This document shows positions 11,543 through 22,000 of a DNA stretch of 64,000 nucleotides, in pieces. Origin of the DNA: Patella vulgata. Lineage: Eukaryota; Mollusca; Gastropoda; Patellidae. The notes beneath the pieces are model-generated. The model was given only the letters and a program-made list of their open reading frames with translations, did no database searches and was not told the DNA's origin. The stretch covers positions 39,265,540-39,329,539 of the forward strand of contig NC_065884.2 in the NCBI RefSeq assembly GCF_932274485.2, in the 5' to 3' direction. The translations under genes and the position numbers were made by a program. Within the stretch, counting starts at the first letter, position 1, and every line of letters starts with the position of its first letter.

Positions 11543-14500
11543 GTGCAATACTGGCGCAAGTGCAACACTCATTATATTTTCATCGCTACTGTAATAGTTG
11601 ACATTTACTACACAGTAAAGCACGAGGCATCTGAGAAATGGCAATGTCGAATAATATATCTAATAGTTTTATGTGAACTTGATAATTTATGTCTGCTAAG
11701 TACTGTATTAGCCTTATTAGTTCTAAGATCAGGAGCCGTTCATAAAAATCCTGGACCTTCAAATCACGATTCAAATGAAAACCTATCAGTCTATCACTTA
11801 AATGCACGTAGTATAAGACACAAACTTGAAACAATATACAACGATGTCAATGATTACCATATTTGTAGTTTCACTGAGACTCATCTGGATAACTGTGTGT
11901 TAGATTCATCTCTAAAATGGGACGGTTACCATTCTCCATACCGGAAGGATCGGACGTCGCATGGTGGCGGATTATTATTATATGTTAATAAAACCATTTA
12001 TTGCAAACGGCGAGATGATCTTGAGGTTACAGGTATAGAGAGTATTTGGGTGGAATGCAAATTTCCAAACACCGTATTACTTGTTGCCTTATTTTACCGC
12101 CCGCCAAACAGCACAATTGAATTCTGGTCATTGTTCGAAAGATCCATTGAACTAGCCTATCAAACCACGCTTAAGGTTGTAATTTTAGGTGATCTAAATG
12201 ATGACTTGCTAGCACCACGCTGCAAGCTACGGGATGTTTTATCTTTAAATAATCTCAGAAATGTTATTGATGAACCTACACGCGTTACTCTGACGTCATC
12301 AACCTTATTAGATGTAATTTTAGTAAATGACGAAATTCAGATTAGTTTCAGTGAAACGATTAATGTCACTCCTGACATATCCAATCATAAGGGTGTTTTT
12401 GCATTATTAGATTTTCCAGTTTCAAGTCCCAGGAATTTTAAACGGGAGATATTTGTATATAAGGATGGTAATTATAATAGGTTAAATACTCTTACCAAAG
12501 AACACGATTGGGAGAGTACCTTTGCAAATTCTGATATTTACTTAGTATGTTCAAAATTTTATGAAATTCTAAATAGCTATATTACATTGTGCATACCAAA
12601 AAAATCAATAACTATAAGACTAACTGACAAACCGTGGTTCAATACAGAAATACGTAGAGCGATAAGAATCAGAAACAGGTTACACAAAAAAGCTTTGAAA
12701 ACACAACATGAATGCGATTTAAGAAAATACAAAGTTCAAAGAAATAAAGTAAATAATTTTAAAAAAAGCGTTAAAAACAAAATACAAAGAAGAAATCACA
12801 AATTTCTTGAATTCTAACGATACAAATAGCCAGAATTACTGGAATAATTTATGGAAAGTATTAGGCCAAAATGTATCAAATGATATTCCTCCACTTTTAG
12901 ACCCCAATGGAAGAATTGCTCATTCAAATTTTGATAAAGCTGAATTACTTAACAACTATTTCGGATCAATTTCAAATAACACTCAGCAAGGAGAATTACC
13001 AAAATTCAATAAGCGAACAAATTGTCTACTTGATATTCCTTTAGTCGAAGAAAAGGAAATCGCAGATCTTATAAGTACACTGAAATTAAAAAAAGCCAAT
13101 GGATTTGATAATATTAGTAACAAGTTACTAAAATATACCAAAACCTCAATATGTGTACCATTAAAATATATCTTTAATAAATCACTAGAATCAGGCGTTT
13201 TTCCAACAATTTGGAAAAAAGCAAATGTCTTACCTTTCTATAAAAAAGGAGACAGCTCTCTAGTTTCAAACTACCGACCTATAAGCCTATTAAGTACTTT
13301 GAGTAAATTATTAGAAAAGGTAGTTTTCAAACACCTGTTTAACTACTTTCATGAAAACAATCTCTTGTACAAATACCAATCAGGGTTTCGACCGAACTAC
13401 TCTACTGTTCATCAACTTTTAGAAGTGTATCATGATATCTCATCTGCAATAGATAAGCAACTATATTCCTGCTATGTTTTTTGCGATATATCTAAAGCGT
13501 TTGACCGCATATATTTACCTGGTTTGATACACAAATTAAGTCAATATGGGGTTTCAGGCATGCTAATTACGTGGTTGTCTAGTTATGTCCAAGACCGGAC
13601 TCAACGAAAATTCGTAAATGGCTCTGTGTCATCAGAAATTACTCTTCAATCAGGAGTTCCCCAGGGATCAGTTTTGGGCCCCTTTTTGTTTTTGACTTAC
13701 ATCAACGATGTACAATATGTACTCCATAATGTGGCTAGATTATTTGCAGACGACACGGCACTTGGGTGTAGCAAACAGTCAGTTTCAGAGATAGAACAGT
13801 CCTTAAACTACGATCTGACAAATCTCAACATTTGGGCAAATAATTGGCTTATAAACTTTAATCCAAACAAAACAAAAGCTATTTTATTTAGCTCCAAAAA
13901 AACAGAAAATTATCCGAGTCTGATATTCGATAATCAAGCACTTGAAGTGGTTAAATGTCACAAACACTTGGGCATTACCCTTTCAAATGACGCCAAATGG
14001 ACCAACCATATAGAAACTATTATTTCGTCCACCTCAAAATTATTAAATATTTTGCGTAAACTAAAATTCACCTTTAATAGACAAACTCTAAATAACGCAT
14101 ATTTGATATTCATAAGGCCGAAATTGGAATACGCTTGTGAAGTGTGGGATGGGTGTAACGTTTCCAATACCGAAAAACTTGAAAAGGTACAGCTAGAAGC
14201 TGCCAGGATTGTCACTTGACTAACTAAAACTTGTTCTCGTGAAGCGCTTTATTTTGAAACCGGATGGAATAAATTGTCAGACAGACGTACACAAAAGCGA
14301 CTAACTACATTTTTTTCAAATTAAAAATCAGAGAAACCCAGTATACTTATATAACATTCTAGAATATTATCAACAAACACCACAAAAATACAATTTAAGA
14401 AACATTAGCGAATATAGATATCCTTATTGTAGAACAACATTACACCAAACTTCGTACTTCCCCACAACAATTCGAGGTTGGGAATTATTAGAGGACCCCA

Positions 14501-14911
14501 TAAAGCAATCAACCAACATTAAATCCTTCAAATATCTATATAAACAAAAAATTACGTTCCTTAATAAATAAAGCGCCAATCTACTACTGTAAAGGTAATA
14601 GACCTGAAAATATTATTCACACTAGAATACGGCATGGGTGTAGTTCGTTGCAAAATGATTTGTATGAAATAAACGTTGTGAATGATCCCACATGTTCTTG
14701 TGGCAAATTTATAGAAAATGCCGAACACTATTTCCTGCAATGTCACTAATATGATGTAATTCGTGCCGAACTATTAAATACATTGTCAAATTATTCTGTG
14801 ATAAATATAGATATCCTATTGTGCTGCAATTCAGAATTGTCAATTGAGATGAATACAAACCTTTTCCTTGAAGTTCACAAATATATCAAACTTTCAAAAC
14901 GATTTAAATAA
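11543..14911 (+). pseudogene. CR1/L2-like LINE ORF2 (endonuclease + reverse transcriptase), decayed
   Basis: The product would nick target DNA and reverse-transcribe the element's RNA. In frame 11543-12817 there is a hydrophobic N-terminus, a 2A-like NPGP site (residues 69-72), then an AP-type endonuclease with LNARSIR, TETHLD, FYRPP, GDLND, LLDVILVND and SNHKG. The reverse transcriptase continues one frame over at 12807-14219 with RPISLLS, DISKAFD, SGVPQGSVLGP and the catalytic FADDTAL. Downstream a C-terminal region extends to about 14911 with a zinc-knuckle-like CSCGKFIENAEHYFLQC. Breaks seen: a frameshift near 12800-12815, a TGA at 14217, shifts near 14320 and 14570, and a TAA near 14749. 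CR1/L2-like assignment rests on motif style; the exact clade is uncertain. Confidence 0.85.
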
Positions 14912-15111
14912 AAGTTATTGTTAGTAGTTACATCTTAGAATAAATTATTAGCTATAGCTTTTTTGGTGGATAACATTTATTATTGTATATACTATTTCGC
15001 AATCTTGTTTGTATTAAATTTTGTCTGTCATTTGTATGTATGGAAAGGGCTTTTCTAAGTTTTTGAAACTTGTGCTCAATCCTTTTGATATTTGTCAATA
15101 AAATATGTTTA
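14912..15111 (+). mobile_element. LINE 3' UTR and end
   Basis: AT-rich 3' tail containing CAATAAAATATG near 15095. After it the sequence returns to the array-1 body (CCAATGAAACCGTTAAACAG), which marks the LINE's 3' limit at about 15110. No long poly(A) tract is present, as is usual for CR1/L2-type elements. Confidence 0.6.
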
Positions 15112-17275
15112 AACCAATGAAACCGTTAAACAGATTTCCACATAAGCATTGCACAAATAGACGCAGAATCAACCAAATCTAGCAATATGAATTGCATCTA
15201 TACATTTGTTACCATGTGTTACATACGTCAAAAAAGTGATCCTGACAAAATTTATTACTAACTTACCGATAAGTTAGCTCACTTTCTAATGGGAAATTAA
15301 AATGGGAAAAAAATCTATAAAAGTCATCCTGACAAAATTGGTTATTTCTCTATATGTCCATTGGAATCAAATATCAAAATTGTTAAACGAATAATAAATA
15401 TAACTCACTTCTAAAAAAATATTTGTTTTGAAAGCTAAAAATACAGTTTTTGGCCAAATGAGATTACTTCCGGTGATAATTAAAATGTTAAATTAGTTCT
15501 ATGAAATCATAAATGGCATAAGGCATCACATGGTGAAAATTTTATGTAAATCAAATAATAATTGCCACTTTTATAGACCAAAAACCTTGAAAGGTGACTT
15601 GTAGAAAACCGTCTATTTCTCTGCAACCGTACAAGTTAGAAACCATTTTCTGGTATCTGTATGATCGTTTGGGTTCTACCTATTTGTTGATTGGACTCAA
15701 ATATCATAATTTTAAAAACATTACAAATCAGACTCATTGAATAAAATATCTGTTTTGAAGGCTAAAAATACAGTTTTAGCCAAAATGACGTTACTTCCGG
15801 TGATAATGAAAATCTTAAATTACTTGTATGAAATCGTAAATGGCATTAGGTATCACACAGTGAAAATTTTATGAAAATCGAATAATAATTGACAATTTTA
15901 TGGACCAAAAACCTTGAAAAGTGACCTGTTGAAAATCGCCTATTTCTCCGCAACTGAACAAGTTAGAAATCATTTTTTGACATCTATATGATCCCATGGG
16001 TTCATTCTATTAGTTGATTGGAATCAAATATCAGAATTTTATACAAATAACAAATACGACTCATCTGAATAAATTATTTGTTTCGAAAGCTATAAATATA
16101 GTTTTTGCCCAAATTACGTCATTTCCGATGACATTGAAAATGTTAAATTGGTTTGACCTAGTCACAATTGAAATTACGCATCAAATGGTATCACTTTTAT
16201 GATAATCCAAAAATAATTGACTCTTTTACAGGCAAAATAGCGTAAAAAGTGACACTTGCAAAATTGACCATTTCTCGGCAACTGCTCATATTACAAACTA
16301 ATTTTGAGACAGATTCTCTTTGTTTGAATCAATGCTACAAGTTTATGAAAGTCACAAAGAAATATTTTCAAATACGAAACTCCTGAATGGGTTGTAAATA
16401 GCTCAATTTTACACCGTTTTTCACCTTTAAATCGAAATGGCGCAAAAATGAAATCGAACTTGGTGCAACTTCTTACTTTTTACTTATTTTAAAAAAAATA
16501 ATATTTGCTTTCGAAAAGACGTTCCTAACCGCCAAAATTGTAGTTTTGGTCAAAATTACGTCATTTCTGCTGCTGACAGAAAGCTTTATCGGTAATAAAA
16601 AAGTTGAGACTTTGCACCATTGAGCATATGAACTTTGTTTTATACAAATCGAGCAATAAATAATTAACCTAGAACCCATAAACTGAATTAGCCAATAGCG
16701 GCCAAGGTGAATTATCGACGATACAAAAAATTTGCATATTATTGCTCAAATCACACGACCCTTTAATTATAGGTTAAGCGCCATAAAAAAATATTTATAA
16801 ATAAAAAAGTTTTTTGTCAAAATTTAAATTTTTAAAATTTGGCGCCTAATATCTTCGAAGATTAATCGAAAATAAAAAAATCTAAACGATCGTAGCTATT
16901 TGCCGTGTCTCAGGCTATGTCAAAATGTATCAAATGTTAAAATCCGACAATTATTGTTAATATTACGGCAATATTTCAAAAAACGACAACTTCGGTGATT
17001 TCGGACATTTCGCATTGTCACAGAAAGTTCGAAATAGCTTTAATCTCTAAGTCACACCCACTTTCCCAGTAAAACCGAAGACATCGAGTTGATCCGACAA
17101 ATAGTTTCTGAGATATGCTCAAGTGGAAAAAAAAATAATAAGAAGAATAATAATCTTAACAAAACCCTAATAATAAGAATAGTGTGAAACCCTAATAATA
17201 ATCCGAACAAAAACAAAAGTGTTTCATACAAGCTACGCAGTGTGAAATCCTAATTATTATTTGGAATGACGAAAT
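15112..17275 (+). repeat. Array 1, element T3, remainder with 3' hairpin tail
   Basis: Continues the T1-like body, with the diverged repeats near 15468, 15792 and 16121, through GAGATATGCTCAAGTGGAAA to an AATAATAAGAAG tail. The tail has AATAATCTTAACAAAACCCT, then AATAGTGTGAAACCCTAATA, then AACAAAAACAAAAGTGTTTC...GTGTGAAATCCTAATT. The GTGAAACCC arm is the reverse complement of GGGTTTCAC just inside the 5' hairpin of the family. Confidence 0.7.
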
Positions 17276-17280
17276 TGGTA

Positions 17281-17650
17281 GTGAACGAAAAAGCAATCTG
17301 ATTAAAATGCAGATGTATATTTCGTTTCGTGTTTTATACTTTTGATGGCCTACACTACATGAAGATCTGACCAGTTGTACTGGGAGGTCACGTCAGGAGT
17401 CATACGAGCGGCTTTTGACCCTATGACGTCAGACATTGATTAATCAATCAGCGTTTACGTTTCTAGGGGTTTACCTACAGAACTCACTGTAACGGACCGT
17501 TTTATTGGCTAATTCCTCACATCAAGCAGAACGCCTGCTATATAACAACTCTTCCAGATCCTACTTGAAGACAAGTAAAACGAAAGTTTGAACTATAAAA
17601 AACGAAACGAAATAGCATCTGGGTTTTAATCAGATTGAACAAAAAAGCTA
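17281..17650. mobile_element. MITE with ~50-bp inverted termini
   Basis: The arm at 17281-17338 (AATCTGATTAAAATGCAGAT...TTCGTTTCGT) is inverted at 17593-17650 (ACGAAACGAAAT...TTTTAATCAGATT). The interior has paired ATGACGTCAG and TGATTAATCAATCA motifs. A lone further arm lies at 18793-18846. No coding capacity. Confidence 0.65.
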
Positions 17651-17925
17651 ACGAGAAAACCGAATGGTTTCTGTCCCCAAAATGACATTTTGACCCCCCC
17701 CCCCCTCCGCCCGCCCCATACAATGGAAATCTTACACACATATTTACAGATGTGCAGCGGAATTAAAAGTAATGTTTTTACCAAGCTCTAAGAAAATCAT
17801 CATTTAAATGTCCAGGGGCATCATATACACTTCTTTAGAGATGGACAGTCCTAGAAATTTATGTTTTATTAATACATGTATATAACATGATCATCATTTA
17901 TATCAACATAATGACATTTCCCCCA
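17651..17925. other. Spacer with C/G homopolymer, no gene
   Basis: Contains a run of about 14 C near 17694 and otherwise nothing recognisable. Confidence 0.5.
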
Positions 17926-17932
17926 ATTGTAG

Positions 17933-18605
17933 CACCCTGCACGTTTCAAGTCAGTAGCTTGAAGCGTATATATGGTATTAGTGTCAGTGGCTTGTGGCAC
18001 GAAGTAACAGTATATTGTCGCATACATAATATATTATGTCAACGCTTGGGCGACATAATATATTGTGTTGACGCTCCAAGCGTGTTAGCATATTAGACCT
18101 GTAGACTCAGTGGAATGTACGCGTCATCAGAGCGGATCCAGGGGTTGGACCATGGGGACCGGTCCACCCCCTTAACAATAGAAAGTGTCCCTGTAAATAA
18201 AAGAGGGCATCCTTATCATAAAAAGGGCACCTGTGATGTCAGAATTTCAAAAAAGGGCACTTTTCTTTCGGATTAGGGTTAGGGTTAGGGTTAGGACACA
18301 GAAAAGAGAGAAAAAACAGAAAAGAAAAAAACAATCGAAACTTACCGATTCCATGATGGAAAATACCGCCAAAATATGTCTCCAAAGCATTCATTGGTTA
18401 TCAAAGCGCCAATTAAATCTATCGTTGCAAGTTCATGCCTAGTCACCTCCATCCTAGTTCCAAGCGTTGACATAATATATTATATCGCCCAAGCGTTGAC
18501 ATAATATATTATGTATGCGACAATATACTGTTACTTCGTGCCACAGGCCACTGACACTAATACCATATATACGCTTCAAGCTACTGACTTGAAACGTATC
18601 GCCTG
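17933..18605. mobile_element. 673-bp foldback element with telomere-like loop
   Basis: Arms of about 150 bp (17938-18085 and 18458-18600) are inverted copies: TTTCAAGTCAGTAGCTTGAA, CTTCGTGCCACAGGCCACTG and two ATAATATATTATGT palindromes. The flanks carry ATTGTAG at 17926-17932 and 18606-18612, a likely 7-8-bp target duplication, which with CAGG/CACC tips suggests a hAT-like source. The loop contains about four TTAGGG units at 18273-18295. No transposase. Confidence 0.7.
18273..18295 (+). repeat. Short TTAGGG telomere-like tract
   Basis: Three full TTAGGG units and one TTAGG in the loop of the 17933-18605 foldback element. It is short, so it may be chance or a captured telomeric repeat. Confidence 0.8.
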
Positions 18606-18792
18606 ATTGTAGACATTGGACCCCCATATTTCGAAAACGCCCCTCAAACGCCTGATCAACACCCAGATTCGGAATCTACGCAAAAAACTGGTCTAGAAAA
18701 ACTTGGTCTCATAAATTCACAGCTCGGGTGGCGATTCCCCCCCCCCTTTCAGCCACCGGACTTATATACGTCCACATGAAAATGTGGGCGTA

Positions 18793-18846
18793 AAAAAAAA
18801 ACGAAACGAAATATAGATCTGTATTTTAATCAGATTAGGGAAAAGT
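18793..18846. repeat. Solo arm of the 17281-17650 MITE
   Basis: An ACGAAACGAAAT...GATCTG...TTTTAATCAGATT sequence matches the right arm of the 17281-17650 MITE. No partner arm is seen nearby. Confidence 0.6.
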
Positions 18847-18928
18847 AGACCAGGCATTTACCATTTGAACAATGTCTATGGTTTTAAATAATACATTTAT
18901 TTATTCATTTAATTATCAAATATATTGA

Positions 18929-18934
18929 TTTATT
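18929..18934 (-). other. Candidate poly(A) signal of the MIF-like gene
   Basis: AATAAA on the minus strand, about 105 bp beyond the stop codon of the MIF-like gene. Further AATAAA copies follow within 40 bp in this AT-rich stretch, so which is used is unknown. Confidence 0.4.
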
Positions 18935-19039
18935 CGACAATATTCCCTCAGCAATCTACTATATAAATCATGCTTATTATCAAATATTTGTACACAAATA
19001 AATTTTAAATATAAAATAATATCGGTAGATCATCAATAA

Positions 19040-19088
19040 TTATTGACCAAACATGTAGCGTTGTGCTGGTATATAATGTACAACCGTC
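19040..19088 (-). CDS. MIF-like gene, exon 3
   Basis: Follows TTTTTTCCAG and completes the split Arg codon, then TVVHYIPAQRYMFGQ and TAA. It aligns residue by residue with the D-DT ending around RFFPLESWQIGK (Pro and Gly conserved). The tail is a few residues shorter than usual for the family. Confidence 0.7.
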
Positions 19089-22000
19089 CTGGAAAAAAGG
19101 AGAACATTAATTTTAGAGCGTTTTAGTACATATTATAATATAATAGGCATTCTTTCGGGAATGGGACCCACTATCCTTCTAACGATGTATACTAAATTTC
19201 TACACACAACTTAACTTTTGTGAGTTTATACCTACATGTGGATAGAACTGGTTCCACTTCTGATAGTGATAATAAGGAATCTGAATGTACGTTGGCACTG
19301 TTATGTCAACAACCGGGCCTCTGGCGCCAAAATTCCTTGACCACGCACCCCCCCCCCTCTCCGAAAGAACAGCCATTTCAAATTTGAGATAAAGATGGAC
19401 AAGTGAACTGTTTGCGACCATATTGTATCTTTAACTAATTATTGGGTTCACATATATATATTGTGGCTGATTGGTATCATGTCGTGATGTCGTGGTGTCG
19501 CCCTTTATAACGCGACAACCCGACAACCCGATATCACGACATTTTAACCCGGCACTACGACAACCCGACATCATGACATTTTAACCCGACAATACGACAT
19601 TTTCACCCGACACCACGACATTAAAAATGTCCCGTGTATACATTGGCGTGCACGTAAAAGATCCCTTGGCAATTGGAATTCGATATAAGAGTAGGCCGTA
19701 GCGCCGCTGTCCGGGCAAAATGTCCCTCATAACACACTGAATGGTGTAAGCCCGTCTTCATTAGCCCAGTCGGAGAAGAACTGGGCTAATGAAGACGGAC
19801 ACACCCTATACAGTGCACTATGAGGGAAACTTTACCCGGATAGCGGCGCTACGGTTTACTCTTATATTGAATTCCAACTGTCAGGGGGTCTTTTACGTGC
19901 ACGCCCATATGTAAATGGGGTCTCGGTTTTTTGTCCCATCCGAACAACTACACGTTATCCCTTACTAGGCCCCCAGTCCTGCACCACTGTCAAAGAGAAA
20001 TCACTCAGGAAATGGGATGTAATGTCCTACTTTTCTGGTAGTCACGGTGACTCAGTGAGTAAGACGTTGGCTCGCTAACATTGAGGTCTCGTGTTCGATT
20101 ACTGCTTTGGTCGAGAAAGCTCATCGTGAATTTTCCGGCGTGATCCCTCCGGAGGGCCTGGTAGGGGATAACGTATAGTATTTTCGATGGAACGAAAAAT
20201 CGGGGTTCCGTGACATTTCTTCATCGAAATTCAACTGTGAAGGATTCTTCGTGTGAAAATATCGTATTGTCTGGTTAAAAATGTCGTGATATCGGGTTGT
20301 CGCGTTGTCGTGGTGTCGGGTTGTCGGGTTGTCGGCTTACGAAGGGTGACACCAGGACATCACGACATGATACCAATCAGCCACCATACATATATGTATT
20401 GCAGAGAAGTCCTATCTCACGTACTTAAAAAAATATATTGAGTGGTTGACACATTAAAAAATTTGTAAACCAAAACATAGATGATTCTAGGTGAACCCGG
20501 AATATCATGTTTATCACATGTGTTGAAAAATTCCTATTACATCATTTGGCTTAGTAACCAATCATTATATTAATTACGTAATATACTAAACAGCAAAAGA
20601 AACTTGCATAAAACTTGCCAAATGTTTTTATTGTATATTTGTGAGCACATCTCCAACTTTACCTGAGCAATAAGGCTCCTTCCCAAACACAGAATTGAAT
20701 CCAGGAAATGTTCTCAAAAACGCAACCTGACTTCTGAGATGGTAATGTGTTCTCCGTGATTTTCATGTAACTCATGCTGCACGCGCTGTTCACCGGGACC
20801 AGCCCTATAAAATGCACCCTCCACACCTGGTTGAATCATTCACACTACAACGTCAGCAGCATGCCACGACTAACGACAGCTCAGAGGAACCAGGTGCTTG
20901 GAAGACTCGACGCTGGTCACACTGCCCTAGCCGTTGCCAATCACTTCCAGGTCAAAGTTAGAATCATCTACAGGCTTCGGCAACGCTTTCGGGCCACCAA
21001 CACCACGGATGATCTCCCCAGAACTGGTAGACCAAGGGTTACCACAAGGCTATAAGTCCGCCATGTTGTGCGACAGCACGTGCAGAATCCCTTCACACAG
21101 GCATCTAAGACAGCACGTCAGACAGTGGGAACACACGGAAGACCCATCAGTACCGATACAATGTGCCGACGTCTCACCAGAGAGAACATCCATTGCCGTA
21201 GATCTTACCGTGGACCGATCCTCACCCCTCCCCATCGACGCGAACGTCTACAGTTTGGCCAACAACGTCTACAGTTTACCTGGCGACACAGGCAATGGAG
21301 AACTGTTCTGTTCACAGATGAGAGTCGGTATTGCGTATCAACTGCAGATGGCAGGACCAGAATATGGTGTCGACGTGGCCAGCGTTATTCTGACCAATGT
21401 GTCATGGAACGAGACTCATGGGGAGGTCCAAGCATAATGGTTTGGGGTGCAATCGGCCTGAATCAGAGAGTGGGTCCTGTGGTGTTCCAAAATCTTGGCC
21501 CAGGGAAAGGAGGCGGCATCACAGCAGTGCGCTACATCGATCAAGCTCTCAGACCCAACGTCATACCACATTTCGCACGTCATCGAAACAACATTTTCTA
21601 GCATGACAACGCCCATGCGCACACCGCCAGAGTTACTTTCTACAGCAGAGCAGTGTCAACGTTATGCACTGGCCAGCCGTTAGTCCGGACTTAAACCCGA
21701 TTGAACATCTTTGGGATGAAATTCAGAGGAAATTTTTCTCAGCGTGTGGTTCCAGGTGCCAATGGCGTTCATCAATCGTCTGATCCACTCCATGTACAGT
21801 CGCTGCGCTGCTGTTATTGACACTCACGGTGGACACACCAGATACTGGTTTATAGACTGTGTACGGACTCTAAACCTTCTCGTAATATCGTGGAATTGTG
21901 ATGAATTAATCACTAATGTGTCAACATACTGCTCACAAAAAATTTCTTTAATCCATTTGGTAAGTCGTTTTCTAGAATGATTTGATTAAAGTGCCTCTTT

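Larger units (their letters stand above)
19463..20384. mobile_element. 922-bp foldback element in intron 2
   Basis: The tips GTGGCTGATTGGTATCATGT and GGTGGCTGATTGGTATCATG (inverted) are almost identical over about 45 bp. Inside each tip lie short tandem repeats of CGACAACCCGACATCACGAC type with ATTTTAACCC spacers. The core holds a large hairpin (19643-19907) and a SINE-like copy (20037-20240). AT-rich flanks hide any target duplication. Non-autonomous; superfamily unknown. Confidence 0.7.

Noticed and set aside
18273-18295. Chromosome end or telomere fusion
   Set aside because: Only about four TTAGGG units, in the loop of a defined foldback element, with ordinary DNA on both sides.
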